Source: Pseudomaricurvus alkylphenolicus
GTDB lineage: Bacteria; Pseudomonadota; Gammaproteobacteria; Pseudomonadales; Cellvibrionaceae
Reading direction: 5' to 3'
NCBI RefSeq assembly: GCF_011683955.1
Contig: NZ_JAAQPI010000001.1
Coordinates: 558,001-622,000 of the forward strand
DNA length: 64,000 nt
Shown one piece after another: positions 1 through 8,478 of the stretch; position 1 is the first letter of the stretch, and every line of letters starts with the position of its first letter. The position numbers and the translations under genes are program-made. The notes beneath the pieces are model-generated. The model saw nothing but the letters and a program-made list of their open reading frames with translations. It made no database searches and was not told where the DNA came from.

Positions 1-1375
1 ACACCGCATCGGGTGAAAGCAGGGAGATATAGTCGAATTCCTTTTCGTCCTTCGAGTAACGACCACCCAGGGTAAGCTTGAGGTTCTCAGTAATGTTCCA
101 GGCCAGATCACCGTAGACCGCAACACTGGTATTGAGGGTATTGGCCTTGGTCGCGTTCTGCGCCGCACCGCTACAGGTCAGCAAGGTACAGAAATCGAAA
201 CCCAGTGCAAACAGGTCTATGGCGCCCAGGGTATTTTCGTCATAGGTATAGGTGGTGGCGGCGTCCATATTTTCGCGGAAGTAGCTCGCGCCAACAAACC
301 AGTCGAAATCACCACTGGCACCATTCAGGCGAAACTCCTGGCTGAACTGATCCATATGCTGGGGCTCTTCAAGATTCAGCAGAGGAATCGCCGCCAGATC
401 CGCGTCCACACCTAAGCTATAGTCGTTGGTGTAAAAGCCGGTGTTGGACACCAGGGTCAGTTGCTCGCTGATATCCCAGGTAGTGCGACTGCTGGCACGC
501 ACATAGTCATAGCCATTATTGCCGTCATACTCTGAAGCGCTGCGTTCAGAAAAGGCCAGCGGTGCACCAAAGGCATCGGCGTCGGCCTGATTCAGATAGC
601 CGACCCCATAGTTACCGCGGGACAGACCACGCTCTACGGCCAGGGTGGATTCCACCGTATCACTCCAGGCGTAGAGTGCACTGAGCCGAACATTGGTATC
701 GTCGACATTATTGAGTTCATTGCCTGTGACATCACTTTTCAGGGAGCCGTCCTTCTCTTCGTCCCGAACTGCCAGGCGCAAGGCCAGTTTGTCGCTCACT
801 GCCCAGTTCACAAAGCCTTCGACTTTTTTCTGCCCCCAGGTTCCCGCCCCCAGCAATACGGAAGCACTGTTTTCAGCCAGGTCGGGCTTATTGGTGACCA
901 CACTGATGGCACCGGCGGAGGTATTGCGGCCGAACAGAGTTCCCTGGGGTCCCTTTACCACTTCAACCCGCTCAACATCGAAAAAGGAACTGGCGGCAAT
1001 GGCCGGGCGTCCCAGGGCGATGTCATCGATAAATACACCCACACTGCTGTCCACACCGATGCCGAAGGCAGCGGTACCCACGCCGCGAACAGTAAACACA
1101 CTTTCCGTGTTGGAATAGGCGTTGCCGTTTAAACCGGGCGCGTGCGCGGTTAAGTCACCGACATTGGTGATGCCGGACTCCTGCACGAAATCACCGCCGA
1201 AAGCGCTAACCGCAATGGGGATATCCTGTACGCTTTCCGCGCGCTTCTGCGCGGTGACCACGATTTCTTCCAGCATAAAGCTATCAGCACTGTCGGCAAC
1301 AGCACTTTGCCCCATCACAATGCCCATTGAAGCAAACGCCACCGCTATCGCCAGCTTATTGTTGTCGTGTTTCAT
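1..1375 (-). CDS. TonB-dependent receptor, N-terminal part (runs off the window start)
   Basis: Outer-membrane active transporter for an unidentified ligand, driven by TonB. The visible 458 residues start with a signal peptide (MKHDNNKLAIAVAFASMG, cleaved after a small-residue stretch), then a TonB box-like EEIVVTAQKR near residue 34, a plug domain with the VKGPQGTLFGRN motif near residue 140, and the first barrel strands. The C-terminal half lies outside the window. The ATG at 1375 has a GGAGAGAG ribosome binding site. It is divergent from the amidase at 1748, with a tandem TGGCC operator and an extended -10 upstream. It resembles the truncated receptor at 26927-28147 in plug sequence, so the two look like paralogs. 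Family assignment is secure; the ligand is unknown. Confidence 0.95.
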   Translation of the reverse strand, partial: MKHDNNKLAIAVAFASMGIVMGQSAVADSADSFMLEEIVVTAQKRAESVQDIPIAVSAFGGDFVQESGITNVGDLTAHAPGLNGNAYSNTESVFTVRGVGTAAFGIGVDSSVGVFIDDIALGRPAIAASSFFDVERVEVVKGPQGTLFGRNTSAGAISVVTNKPDLAENSASVLLGAGTWGQKKVEGFVNWAVSDKLALRLAVRDEEKDGSLKSDVTGNELNNVDDTNVRLSALYAWSDTVESTLAVERGLSRGNYGVGYLNQADADAFGAPLAFSERSASEYDGNNGYDYVRASSRTTWDISEQLTLVSNTGFYTNDYSLGVDADLAAIPLLNLEEPQHMDQFSQEFRLNGASGDFDWFVGASYFRENMDAATTYTYDENTLGAIDLFALGFDFCTLLTCSGAAQNATKANTLNTSVAVYGDLAWNITENLKLTLGGRYSKDEKEFDYISLLSPDAV

Positions 1376-1451
1376 GAACTCTCTCCGCTTGTTTGTCGTT
1401 GTCATTCGAAATGATCACAAAAATCATATCTACCCTGAGGTCGATAGATTC

Positions 1452-1457
1452 AACATA
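1452..1457 (-). promoter_or_regulatory. -10 element of the receptor promoter
   Basis: TATGTT on the minus strand with TGC immediately upstream (extended -10). Its upstream edge is 49 nt from the start of the proximal TGGCC half-site; the same distance holds at the promoters near 11090 and 14308. The hexamer at the -35 position (GTTCCT) is poor, as expected for an activator-dependent promoter. Confidence 0.5.
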
Positions 1458-1485
1458 GCACTAGCGCGGACTTGAGGAACCCACT

Positions 1486-1527
1486 TCAGATTGACGGTAA
1501 TGGCCAACCCATTCACACCATTGGCCA
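1486..1527 (-). promoter_or_regulatory. Tandem AraC-type operator, site 1
   Basis: Minus strand: two TGGCCA half-sites exactly 21 nt apart (1527 and 1506 are their first bases), each with AA at half-site positions 15-16. The layout TGGCC-N9-AA-N5 repeated in tandem is that described for AraC-family ArgR/OruR-type regulators (known sites TGTCGC-N8-AA-N5). Likely bound by the AraC protein at 11248-12267; that link is inferred. Confidence 0.6.
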
Positions 1528-1747
1528 CCTTCAGCAGTTGCAGTATCTTTAACACTAGCACCATAACAACCACTCGCCAGCGGTCGGACAAACCGCCCAA
1601 AATTCAGTCACTTAGAATAAGGTAAACGGCAAGATTAGCTTCAGCGGTCAACCCTTACCCTGACAGGCCAAAGGACTGATCTCCTCTATCAAGGACCAAA
1701 GTCGGCAATCATAATGAAGATCTTCAGCGGTCTTAGAGGAAAGCCTT

Positions 1748-3199
1748 ATGCGACTGAATGAATACGCCGGTTACGATGCCATGGGGCTGGCGGAGCTGGT
1801 TAGAGGTCGGGACATTGATGCCGCGGAACTCGCTCGTCTGGCTCTGGCGGCCATGGAAAAACTCAACCCGTCACTCAACGCGGTAATTGAGACCTACCCG
1901 GAACGTGGAACATCCTCTCTGGCCACCCCAGTCGCAAACGTTCCTTTTGCCGGTGTTCCCTTTCTGTTAAAGGACACTGGCGCAACCGAAGCAGGAAAGG
2001 CGCAGAGTTGTGGTTCGCGCATCGGCAACGGCTATATAGCCGATACCGATGCGTATTTAACCGAACGCTATAAGGGAGCCGGTTTAAATATCCTTGGCCG
2101 CTCAACCCTGCCGGAATTCGCTCAGGCGGCCACCACCGAATCGATTTACTCCGGCGCCACCCGCAACCCCTGGAATGCCGATCGCTCTACAGGCGGTTCC
2201 AGCGGAGGTGCTGCCGCTGCCGTGGCCTCGGGCATGGTGCCCATGGCTCACGGTACTGACACCGGAGGATCCATTCGCATACCGGCGGCCTGCTGTGGTT
2301 TGGTGGGTTTAAAGCCCAGTCGCGGGCGCATCAGCAAGGGGCCATTGCTGGACGAAACCCTGTACGGGGGCCTCAATACCGAACACGTACTGACTCGCAG
2401 CGTGCGCGACACCGCCCTGGCGCTGGACATCAGCTGCCAGCCGGCACCCGGCGATCCTTTTATCATCCCCTCCCCCGCTCGCGCTTATGTTCAGGAGCTA
2501 CAACGAGATTGGGAACCCATGCGCATTGCCGTCACCTGGCAAACCCATACCGGAAAACCCGTATCGTCGGAAATGGCTGAGGCCACCCGCAAAATTGCCA
2601 ACCTTTGCAGCGACCTGGGCCATCGAGTGGTGGAAGCCGCCCCCGCGTTTGACGCTGAGGCCTACGCCAAAGCCGATACCGTGGTCTGGGCCTACAGCAC
2701 CGCCCACGAGGTCAAACGCCTGGCCGCGGCGACGGGCAAGCCCATCGATGCTCGTTATCTCGAACGCCCCACCCTTGAGGCCATGGGTATTGCCGAGCAG
2801 CTAACCCTGGACGACTGGTTTGCCGCCATGGCCACTTACAACCGTATGAATCGAGATATCGCCGGTTTCTTTGGTGACTACGATGTGTTGATCACCCCCA
2901 CGGTCGCCAGCACGGCACCGCCACTGGGTACCCTCAATTCCAATCGCGATATTTCCTTTCACGACTTTATGGAAATAACCGGTAATTTCTGCCCCCATAC
3001 GTCGATCTTTAATGTCAGCGGCCAACCGGCCATCTCCCTACCATTGGCGCTGAGTGACGACGGCTTGCCCATTGGCATTCAGTTTGTGGCCCGCTACGGC
3101 GACGAAGCCTGCCTGTTGCGTTTGGCGGCCTTCTTTGAACAGGCCCTGCCCTGGCGGGACCGGGTGCCCCCGATTTGTGCCAGTCGCTTAAAGGAGTAA
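1748..3199 (+). CDS. Amidase signature family hydrolase
   Basis: Hydrolyses a C-N amide bond, probably in the cytoplasm; substrate unknown. 483 residues, normal for the family. The Ser-cisSer-Lys triad is visible: Lys75 in FLLKDTG, the GGSSGG loop at 149-154, and Ser175 in [11 protein letters not shown]. The start is supported by AGAGG 8 nt upstream of the ATG. It is followed after 109 nt by the dimethylformamidase-like gene, and both end at a shared terminator at 4951-4982. The second amidase in the window (8479-9999) belongs to the same family but is clearly divergent, so these are two different amidases rather than a recent duplication. Confidence 0.93.
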   Translation: MRLNEYAGYDAMGLAELVRGRDIDAAELARLALAAMEKLNPSLNAVIETYPERGTSSLATPVANVPFAGVPFLLKDTGATEAGKAQSCGSRIGNGYIADTDAYLTERYKGAGLNILGRSTLPEFAQAATTESIYSGATRNPWNADRSTGGSSGGAAAAVASGMVPMAHGTDTGGSIRIPAACCGLVGLKPSRGRISKGPLLDETLYGGLNTEHVLTRSVRDTALALDISCQPAPGDPFIIPSPARAYVQELQRDWEPMRIAVTWQTHTGKPVSSEMAEATRKIANLCSDLGHRVVEAAPAFDAEAYAKADTVVWAYSTAHEVKRLAAATGKPIDARYLERPTLEAMGIAEQLTLDDWFAAMATYNRMNRDIAGFFGDYDVLITPTVASTAPPLGTLNSNRDISFHDFMEITGNFCPHTSIFNVSGQPAISLPLALSDDGLPIGIQFVARYGDEACLLRLAAFFEQALPWRDRVPPICASRLKE

Positions 3200-3308
3200 C
3201 CGCTTGCCTCCAGAACCCATCGCCCAATTCGGTGACACCTCTCACTAAAAAGGCAAAATTGCCCACCATCCACTTTTTTGCTCTACCGTTGTGTTAAGGA
3301 GAAGAGAT

Positions 3309-4943
3309 ATGAGTAACCCACGTGTTCCCCGGGGTCAATGGCCCAGCTGGACTCTCGAAGATAAATCCGAATACCCCTCAGATGATCCCACTGTCGCCGA
3401 AGTGTGGGGCTACACCGGCAAGTTTTCCTACGCACCTGGAGAGGCGCTGGATCTGCACGTCAACTGCAGTGGCAGAAGCTATTCCATAGAAATTTTTCGC
3501 GACGGCGCCACCTGGGAAAGCGTGTACCGCAAAGAAAATATTCCCGCTGAAAAATTCGACACACCGCAAAACTCCTATGAGGTCGGCTGTGGCTGGCCGA
3601 CTACTCACAGCTTTATAATACCCTCCGACTGGAAATCCGGTGGTTATGTGGTGGTGCTCAGCACCGGTGATGGCGTCGAACAGGAAGCCTTTTTCGTCTT
3701 GCGCGCCGCCAAGCCGGCTGAAAAAGCCAAAATTGCACTGGTGGTCGCTACCTCTACCTGGGTCGCCTATAACACCTGGGGGGGCGCCAGCTCCTACACC
3801 AATGCCGATGCCAATATCGATTTTTCCGACCTTGAAGGGGCCCGCACTGAAGGCTTTAAGCCGGTGCTCAGTACCCAGCGACCATGGGCTCGCGGCCTGA
3901 TTCGGCTGCCTCAAAATTTCCCGCGCACTCCTTTGAAAACACCGCCACCTCCCGGATGGGCCATTAACTATCAAAGCCTGGAGTGGACCTGTACTAACGG
4001 CTACTCCCTGACGGCCACCTCAGCCGGTTGGGCCGCAATGGATTCGCCAACGGTACGCTGGCTGGAGCGCAATGGTTATGAGGTCGAGTATTTTAGTCAA
4101 CACGATCTGGAGCAGATTCCCGGTGTGCTGGACGGCTACGACTGCGTGATCACCACCGGACATGACGAGTACTGGTCGGGTCCCATGCGCCAGGCGCTGG
4201 ATGACTATATCGAAGCGGGTGGCAACTACCTGCGACTGGGGGGTAATATTTTCTGGCAGATTCGTCTGGAGAACGACGGCAAAACCCAGGTTTGCTACAA
4301 ATATATCGCCGACGACGCAGACCCGGTGCGCAATGACCCAGAGCTAAAACACACCATTTCCGCCTGCTGGGAAGCGAAGTCCCTGCAGCAACCGGCGGTG
4401 ACCACCTTCGGCGCCAACGGCACCCGTGGTGTCTACTCACGCTTTGGCGGTACCATGCCGCGCAGCTGCGGCGGTTTTACTGTCTACCGCCCCAACCACT
4501 GGTCCATGGAGGGCACCGATCTCTACTACGGCGACGTGTTTGGCAGGGAGGTGCCGGTGGTCGGCTATGAGGGCGATGGCATTGCCTACACCTTCCACCG
4601 GGGTCTGCCCTACCCCACCGGTGAGGACGGTACGCCGGATCATCTGGAAATCGTTGCTATGGCCCTGGCCACCTTCGAGGAGGAGGACCATGGCCACCAC
4701 GGTCAAACACTCCAGCACGGCGATGGTGATCTTTCCATTATCGCAACGGCCATGTTCGGCGATGACAGCGAGGAAAGCCGCGCTCAAATCCGCCACGGCA
4801 ATGTGGTGGTCACCAGCATGACCAAGGGCAAGGGCGAGGTATTCTGCGCCGGTACCACCGAGTGGGGCTACGCGCTGAGCCAGCGGGATTTCTTCTGCGA
4901 AAGAATCACCCATAACGCCTTAAAGCGTTTTACCAAACAGTGA
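3309..4943 (+). CDS. N,N-dimethylformamidase large-subunit-like protein
   Basis: 544 residues with the C-terminal domain of the dimethylformamidase beta subunit: the WVAYNTWGG motif near residue 160, ITTGHDEYWSGPMR near 285, GGNYLRLGGNIFWQIR near 305, and GTTEWGYAL near the end. In characterised dimethylformamidase this fold holds a mononuclear iron through two Tyr and one Glu; the conserved Tyr-rich motifs and the Glu of TTEWGY suggest the site is retained, but I cannot align it exactly. The start at the ATG is set by AAGGAG 7 nt upstream; an in-frame GTG at 3291 precedes that site and is unlikely. The substrate is probably an amide handled together with the upstream amidase. No separate small (alpha) subunit gene is seen. 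Confidence 0.85.
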   Translation: MSNPRVPRGQWPSWTLEDKSEYPSDDPTVAEVWGYTGKFSYAPGEALDLHVNCSGRSYSIEIFRDGATWESVYRKENIPAEKFDTPQNSYEVGCGWPTTHSFIIPSDWKSGGYVVVLSTGDGVEQEAFFVLRAAKPAEKAKIALVVATSTWVAYNTWGGASSYTNADANIDFSDLEGARTEGFKPVLSTQRPWARGLIRLPQNFPRTPLKTPPPPGWAINYQSLEWTCTNGYSLTATSAGWAAMDSPTVRWLERNGYEVEYFSQHDLEQIPGVLDGYDCVITTGHDEYWSGPMRQALDDYIEAGGNYLRLGGNIFWQIRLENDGKTQVCYKYIADDADPVRNDPELKHTISACWEAKSLQQPAVTTFGANGTRGVYSRFGGTMPRSCGGFTVYRPNHWSMEGTDLYYGDVFGREVPVVGYEGDGIAYTFHRGLPYPTGEDGTPDHLEIVAMALATFEEEDHGHHGQTLQHGDGDLSIIATAMFGDDSEESRAQIRHGNVVVTSMTKGKGEVFCAGTTEWGYALSQRDFFCERITHNALKRFTKQ

Positions 4944-4950
4944 ACGTCAT

Positions 4951-4982
4951 AAAAAAGGCCGCTTTAACACGCGGCCTTTTTT
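4951..4982. terminator. Bidirectional rho-independent terminator
   Basis: Perfect 12-bp stem (AAAAAAGGCCGC with GCGGCCTTTTTT) around an 8-nt loop, with an A-tract and a T-tract on opposite sides. It serves both the plus-strand amidase operon ending at 4943 and the minus-strand operon ending at 5042. Confidence 0.92.
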
Positions 4983-5041
4983 ATTATTGTAGTAGTACTC
5001 AGGGTTCTAAACAGGCTGTACCACCAGGATCATGGAACGAC

Positions 5042-5806
5042 TTAGCCGGTATGGGTCTTGCCGATAATACTCTCCATCAAGCGGGGCGTAGGCCCGGTAG
5101 TCCATCCACCATCAATCTGCATTATTTGGCCGGTATAGTAGCTGCTCTCATCGGCGGCCAAATAATGAAAGGCACCGACCAGGTCTTCCACCTGCCCCAT
5201 GCGCCCCAGTGGCGTCATCGCCTCGGCGAGCGCATAACTCTCGGCATCACCACTCATGGGCGTATCGATATAGCCGGGACACACGGCATTAACGCGGATA
5301 TTGCGTGCCGCCAGTTCCAGTGCCGACTGGCGAGTGAGATTTAACACTGCCCCTTTGGTGGCCGTATAAGCACCGGTGCCCGGAATGCAAATGTAGGCTG
5401 CCATGGACGAGGTGTTAATAATCGAGCCACCGTCATTCATGTGTTTGGGCGCATGCTTGAGCCCATAGAACACACCCCACTGGTTGATGCGGGTAATGTG
5501 CTCCAGCATCTGCTGCTCGGTCCCTTCGATCATCGAACCAATATCGCCCACACCGGCGTTATTGACCACAATATCCAGCTTGCCCAAAAGGCTCTCGGCC
5601 TGCGCCAGGGCTTCGCTCAGATTCTGTTCATCCCCCACATCGGCACGGATAAAAGCGGCGCCAATGCTGGCGGCGATCTCGCTGCCATCGCTGATATCGG
5701 AAATCACCACCTCGGCGCCGGCCTTAAGGTAGCGTTTGGCCACCGCCAGACCGATACCGGAGCTGCCACCGGTAATAAATGCCTTTTTTTCCTGTAGGTC
5801 AAACAT
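5042..5806 (-). CDS. SDR family NAD(P)-dependent oxidoreductase
   Basis: Classical short-chain dehydrogenase of 254 residues. Cofactor motif TGGSSGIG at 12-19, NNAG at 82-85, and the catalytic Ser134-Tyr147-Lys151. An Asp near position 37 at the end of the second strand suggests NAD preference (inference). The ATG at 5806 is chosen because the protein there begins with the usual MFDLQ(E)KKAFITGG; an upstream in-frame extension of 26 residues would overlap the preceding gene. Last gene of the operon that begins at 11043; it ends 60 nt before the shared terminator. Confidence 0.93.
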   Translation of the reverse strand: MFDLQEKKAFITGGSSGIGLAVAKRYLKAGAEVVISDISDGSEIAASIGAAFIRADVGDEQNLSEALAQAESLLGKLDIVVNNAGVGDIGSMIEGTEQQMLEHITRINQWGVFYGLKHAPKHMNDGGSIINTSSMAAYICIPGTGAYTATKGAVLNLTRQSALELAARNIRVNAVCPGYIDTPMSGDAESYALAEAMTPLGRMGQVEDLVGAFHYLAADESSYYTGQIMQIDGGWTTGPTPRLMESIIGKTHTG

Positions 5807-5884
5807 AAAACTTCTCTCTGTGTCAGCCAAATTTCCAGGGGTCACGATGCAGGGCCTGACCGGCTTCCCCGGGGTAAAACTCAA

Positions 5885-7069
5885 TCAGTTCATAACCTGT
5901 AAACGGCGACGTGGTGGCGTTTTTGCCCAAAATCCTATCAACCAGTAAGTGACCATCGCTGCAGCGCAGCAGCCCATGGCAAAAAAACAAGCCGGCGCCG
6001 TCGTCCCGTCGCCCACCAGTTTGCCACCCAGCAGGGACCCTGCAACCTGCCCGGCGGTGATAAAGGTTATCAACCAGGCGGTAAACCGGCCGCTGACATC
6101 GGCCCTTGCGATCAACCCCATCATATAGGGCAAGCCAATATTCCAGATAAAACTGAAGAGCAGTGCCGCGCCGATATAGACGACAGCATAGGTGTGCTGT
6201 AAAAACAGTGCCGCAATCAGGGCATGGCAAACAAAGCTGACAGGCGCTTGCCAGAGTCTGCCAAAGCGATCTCCCATCCAGGACGAAACCAGCGCTCCCA
6301 GAAACCCCATGCCCATGCCCAGCGAGAGCACCAAACCAATTTTCGTCTGCGCCAGACCGGTTTCGGCGCCGATACGTTCAGCAAAGGTCCATAAGGCATT
6401 AAGGCCCATAAACCACAGAAACAGAGTGACCAGTCCCAGCGCTACCGGCCAGGTGGATACCCTGCCGGAAGAATTCCTTGCCGTGACCGTCTCCCGATTA
6501 CGACCGCGCTCCGGCATCCATAGGCAAATGGGTAACAGCAGCAGGGGCACACTGGCTATAGCCATCAAGACGGCATTAAGCCCACCCCACTCGGCAATAT
6601 GAGGCATCAACATTAACCCCAGCATGCCCAACCCGGTTTGACCGGCGATGGAAAAGGCAAAGGCACGATCCGTATCGCGCACATCGCCAAACAGGGTGTA
6701 GGTTACCGTCAACATCACGCCATCGCCCAGCAGGCCAATCAGAAATCGCAATGCAACCAGCTGGGAAAAGTTGTCCGCTCCCATGCACAGCAGGTTACCC
6801 GCAGCCATCACCAGCAAGCCAGCTATGGATATCCATCGCCAGTTGACACGCCGAATCCACAGCACCGCTGAGGTACTCGTCAGGCAGATACCGCCTATTT
6901 CCGCCGCGGCCAACTGCCCCAGCTGCTCACCATTCAACTGCAGGGTCTCTGCGGCCACACCGAGGAAAACCGGCAGGGTGTTAAAAAACAGGGTTGCGGC
7001 AGCCGAGGCCATCACCGCCCAAAAGATCGCGCGTTTACTTTCGATATCTACCGGCATCATAGTGGACAA
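5885..7069 (-). CDS. MFS transporter
   Basis: 394-residue inner-membrane carrier with about 12 hydrophobic segments and the MFS loop signature SWMGDRFGRLW between helices 8 and 9. It resembles the two MFS proteins at 31386 and 44968 (shared layout with EIGxxxLL or EIGSIAG near the start of helix 2), so the window holds three members of one subfamily. It probably moves the cluster substrate or a product across the inner membrane. The TTG at 7069 has AGAGG 8 nt upstream; the ATG codons at 7060 and 7057 are the alternatives. Confidence 0.88.
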   Translation of the reverse strand: MSTMMPVDIESKRAIFWAVMASAAATLFFNTLPVFLGVAAETLQLNGEQLGQLAAAEIGGICLTSTSAVLWIRRVNWRWISIAGLLVMAAGNLLCMGADNFSQLVALRFLIGLLGDGVMLTVTYTLFGDVRDTDRAFAFSIAGQTGLGMLGLMLMPHIAEWGGLNAVLMAIASVPLLLLPICLWMPERGRNRETVTARNSSGRVSTWPVALGLVTLFLWFMGLNALWTFAERIGAETGLAQTKIGLVLSLGMGMGFLGALVSSWMGDRFGRLWQAPVSFVCHALIAALFLQHTYAVVYIGAALLFSFIWNIGLPYMMGLIARADVSGRFTAWLITFITAGQVAGSLLGGKLVGDGTTAPACFFAMGCCAAAMVTYWLIGFWAKTPPRRRLQVMN

Positions 7070-7136
7070 AACTGCAGCCTCTTGGCAAATTGAGCGCCCC
7101 CTGCCGTTGCAAGAGGCAAGTTACAAGTGGCAGGTT

Positions 7137-7940
7137 TTATAAGCCGGGGTTGGCTCCGCCACATACCAGCAACGCCTGACCGGAAACATAGCTGGACATA
7201 TCGCTGGCAAAGTACACCATGGCGTCGGCGACTTCCCCAGGTTGTGCGCTGCGCCCCAAGGCGCAGCGTTCGGCGTCTTTCCAGGCTTCTTCGAGAGTAA
7301 TGTCAAACCACTCGGCAAACTGCTTCAGCCCTTCTTCCTGCATCTGCGTGGCAACCGAACCGGGACACACCGCATTGCAGCGAATATTATCCTTGCCAAA
7401 TTCCGCAGCAATGGTTTTGGTCAGCCCCACCACGCCAAACTTGGTGGCGGTGTAGGCAGCGGTGTGAGATTCCGCCGCGACCCCAAGCATGGAGGCGTTA
7501 TTGACGATGGCGCCGCCGCCCTGAGCCTGCATAAATGGAATCACCGCCTGGCAGAAATACAACGTACCTTTCAGGTGCACGTTGTAACTGATGTCCCACT
7601 GGGCATCGGTCTGCTCCAAAAAAGGGCCGGCACCAATAGCGGTGCCGGCGTTATTGACCATCACATCAACGCGGCCAAACGTTTCGATGACCTGCTCAAC
7701 GCAGCTGGCGACCTGCTCGCGGTTTGACACATCAACGCCAATGGCCAGGGCTTCGGCACCGAGATCTCGCGCTTGCTGTGCCACACGCTCAATATTGGCC
7801 TGCTCCTGCTCATTGCGGACCAGGTCGGTCACCACCACCCTGGCGCCGTGCTCGGCAAATTTGTGCACCGCCGCCTGGCCCATACCTTGTTCACGCCCTG
7901 CTCCGGTAATAATCACCACCTTATCCTGCATTAATTGCAT
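7137..7940 (-). CDS. SDR family oxidoreductase
   Basis: 267-residue classical SDR. The glycine motif is slightly unusual (TGAGREQGMG at 12-21), followed by Asp39 at the end of strand 2, NNAG at 96-99, and catalytic Ser150, Tyr163, Lys167. GGGAG precedes the ATG by 8 nt. It lies 18 nt after the small VOC gene, inside the operon starting at 11043, and probably oxidises or reduces an alcohol/ketone intermediate. It differs clearly from the second SDR at 5042, so two separate redox steps are likely. Confidence 0.93.
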   Translation of the reverse strand: MQLMQDKVVIITGAGREQGMGQAAVHKFAEHGARVVVTDLVRNEQEQANIERVAQQARDLGAEALAIGVDVSNREQVASCVEQVIETFGRVDVMVNNAGTAIGAGPFLEQTDAQWDISYNVHLKGTLYFCQAVIPFMQAQGGGAIVNNASMLGVAAESHTAAYTATKFGVVGLTKTIAAEFGKDNIRCNAVCPGSVATQMQEEGLKQFAEWFDITLEEAWKDAERCALGRSAQPGEVADAMVYFASDMSSYVSGQALLVCGGANPGL

Positions 7941-7958
7941 GGCTCTATCTCCCAGATA

Positions 7959-8462
7959 TTATTGGATTTTCTGTCTGATCTTCACCGGCAGCATATCGGC
8001 TTCGATCAAATCAAAATCCGGCTCGTCACTGCCTAGCTGCATCAGTTCGATGATATTGCCGAAGGGATCACGGGCATAGGTCGAGCACGCCTCCCCCACC
8101 TGCACAGGCTCGTTGTGCACCACGCCGCCGGCGGCGACAAATTTCTCATATGCTTCGCGAATATCCAGCACCTGAAACGCCAAGTGGGCAATGCCGTAGT
8201 CACAGGCGCGGCGCTGGTGCGGATCGCCCTCAGGCTGCGGGGTCAAATACTGGAACAGTTCAAGAAAACAGTTGCCGCATTTCATCAGCACACAGCGGGT
8301 GGTGGTGCCCGCCACACCGATCGCCTGTTCGGCCAGCTCACTGGCCGACGCATCCCAACCGTATTCGCGGATATATTCAAAACCCAACGCCTCGGCGTAA
8401 AATTTTTTGGCCGCCTCCAGGTCTGGAACCACCAGGCCCGGATGATGAAATCCTACAATCAC
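7959..8462 (-). CDS. VOC (glyoxalase/extradiol-dioxygenase fold) protein, single unit
   Basis: 167 residues with paired beta-alpha-beta-beta-beta modules: FHHPGLVVPDLEAAKKFY at the N-terminus gives a candidate metal His, and DPFGNIIELMQ near residue 140 gives the closing Glu. The start is GTG with TAGGAGAAG 7 nt upstream. It sits 16 nt downstream of the amidase gene. The closing motif DPFGNIIEL is the same as in the tandem VOC protein at 10036, so the two are probably related and act on related substrates. Reaction unknown (lyase, isomerase or dioxygenase). Confidence 0.87.
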   Translation of the reverse strand: MIVGFHHPGLVVPDLEAAKKFYAEALGFEYIREYGWDASASELAEQAIGVAGTTTRCVLMKCGNCFLELFQYLTPQPEGDPHQRRACDYGIAHLAFQVLDIREAYEKFVAAGGVVHNEPVQVGEACSTYARDPFGNIIELMQLGSDEPDFDLIEADMLPVKIRQKIQ

Positions 8463-8478
8463 CTATCGACTTCTCCTA

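Larger units (their letters stand above)
1376..1747. other. Divergent intergenic region, receptor / amidase
   Basis: 372 bp without a gene. It holds the receptor promoter (-10 TATGTT at 1452-1457, preceded by TGC) and the tandem TGGCC operator at 1486-1527. Toward the amidase there are two 11-nt direct repeats CTTCAGCGGTC at 1639-1649 and 1722-1732, the second overlapping the amidase leader. I see no convincing sigma-70 promoter for the amidase. Confidence 0.6.

Noticed and set aside
3291-3308. GTG start for the dimethylformamidase-like gene
   Set aside because: The ribosome binding site AAGGAG lies after this GTG and fits only the ATG at 3309.
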